Shown in pieces: positions 5,650 through 5,691 of a stretch of 5,691 nt of DNA (the first letter of the stretch is position 1; each line of letters opens with the position of its first letter). Source of the DNA: an uncultured Prevotellaceae bacterium (lineage in GTDB: Bacteria > Bacteroidota > Bacteroidia > Bacteroidales > Bacteroidaceae); the NCBI GenBank assembly GCA_946403615.1, contig CAMJAO010000154.1:1-5691 (forward strand). The letters run 5' to 3'. The position numbers and the translations under genes were made by a program. The notes under the pieces are model-generated. The model worked only from the letters and a program-made list of their open reading frames with translations. It did not search any database and was not told the origin of the DNA.

Positions 5650-5691
5650 CTTTATTCTCTCCGAAGTCACAATAAACAATATTTTCCAAAA

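Overview
The window looks like chromosomal DNA from a member of the Bacteroidales, most likely Prevotella or a close relative. This rests on four things: a TAnnTTTG-type -7 promoter (TACCTTTG) upstream of two genes; start codons in A-rich contexts without a clear Shine-Dalgarno site; a type IX secretion-like C-terminal tail on the protease; and a lipoprotein start that resembles DUF4827. Every gene I can support lies on the minus strand, so the window reads from right to left. The long plus-strand open frames are shadows of these genes.

Reading in the direction of transcription, the right edge (5606-5691) carries a well-formed promoter and a 10-bp inverted repeat. Next is a stand-alone HD-superfamily phosphohydrolase gene (4980-5579). 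Its stop codon lies inside a degenerate heptanucleotide array of the CCCTAAA type (4908-4990). That array is followed after five bases by a second, perfect heptanucleotide array of the GCAAGAR type (4854-4902). Just downstream starts a 742-residue secreted M6-family metalloprotease (2605-4833). It has a signal peptide, an HEFSHCMGFPD zinc site, a beta-sandwich-like domain with a long acidic insert, and a T9SS-like tail.

The 468-base gap at 2137-2604 holds a composite REP-like palindromic element (2421-2560) next to the protease stop. It also holds a -7 promoter element (2176-2183) for the next gene. About 235 bases between them show nothing recognisable. From this promoter runs a compact cluster: a sugar-phosphate nucleotidyltransferase-like gene (1195-2136), a DHH/DHHA1 phosphoesterase of the NrnA type (157-1194, starting at the base after the previous stop), and the 5' end of a lipoprotein gene (1-149, seven bases further on). 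The spacing indicates a single operon. The chemistry suggests nucleotide or oligonucleotide turnover beside sugar activation, but no joint pathway can be read from the sequence.

Nothing here is clearly a new defence or mobile system. The observations most worth checking are the two different 7-bp arrays lying side by side between two genes, one of them running into a stop codon and the other in frame with the protease, and the REP-like element.
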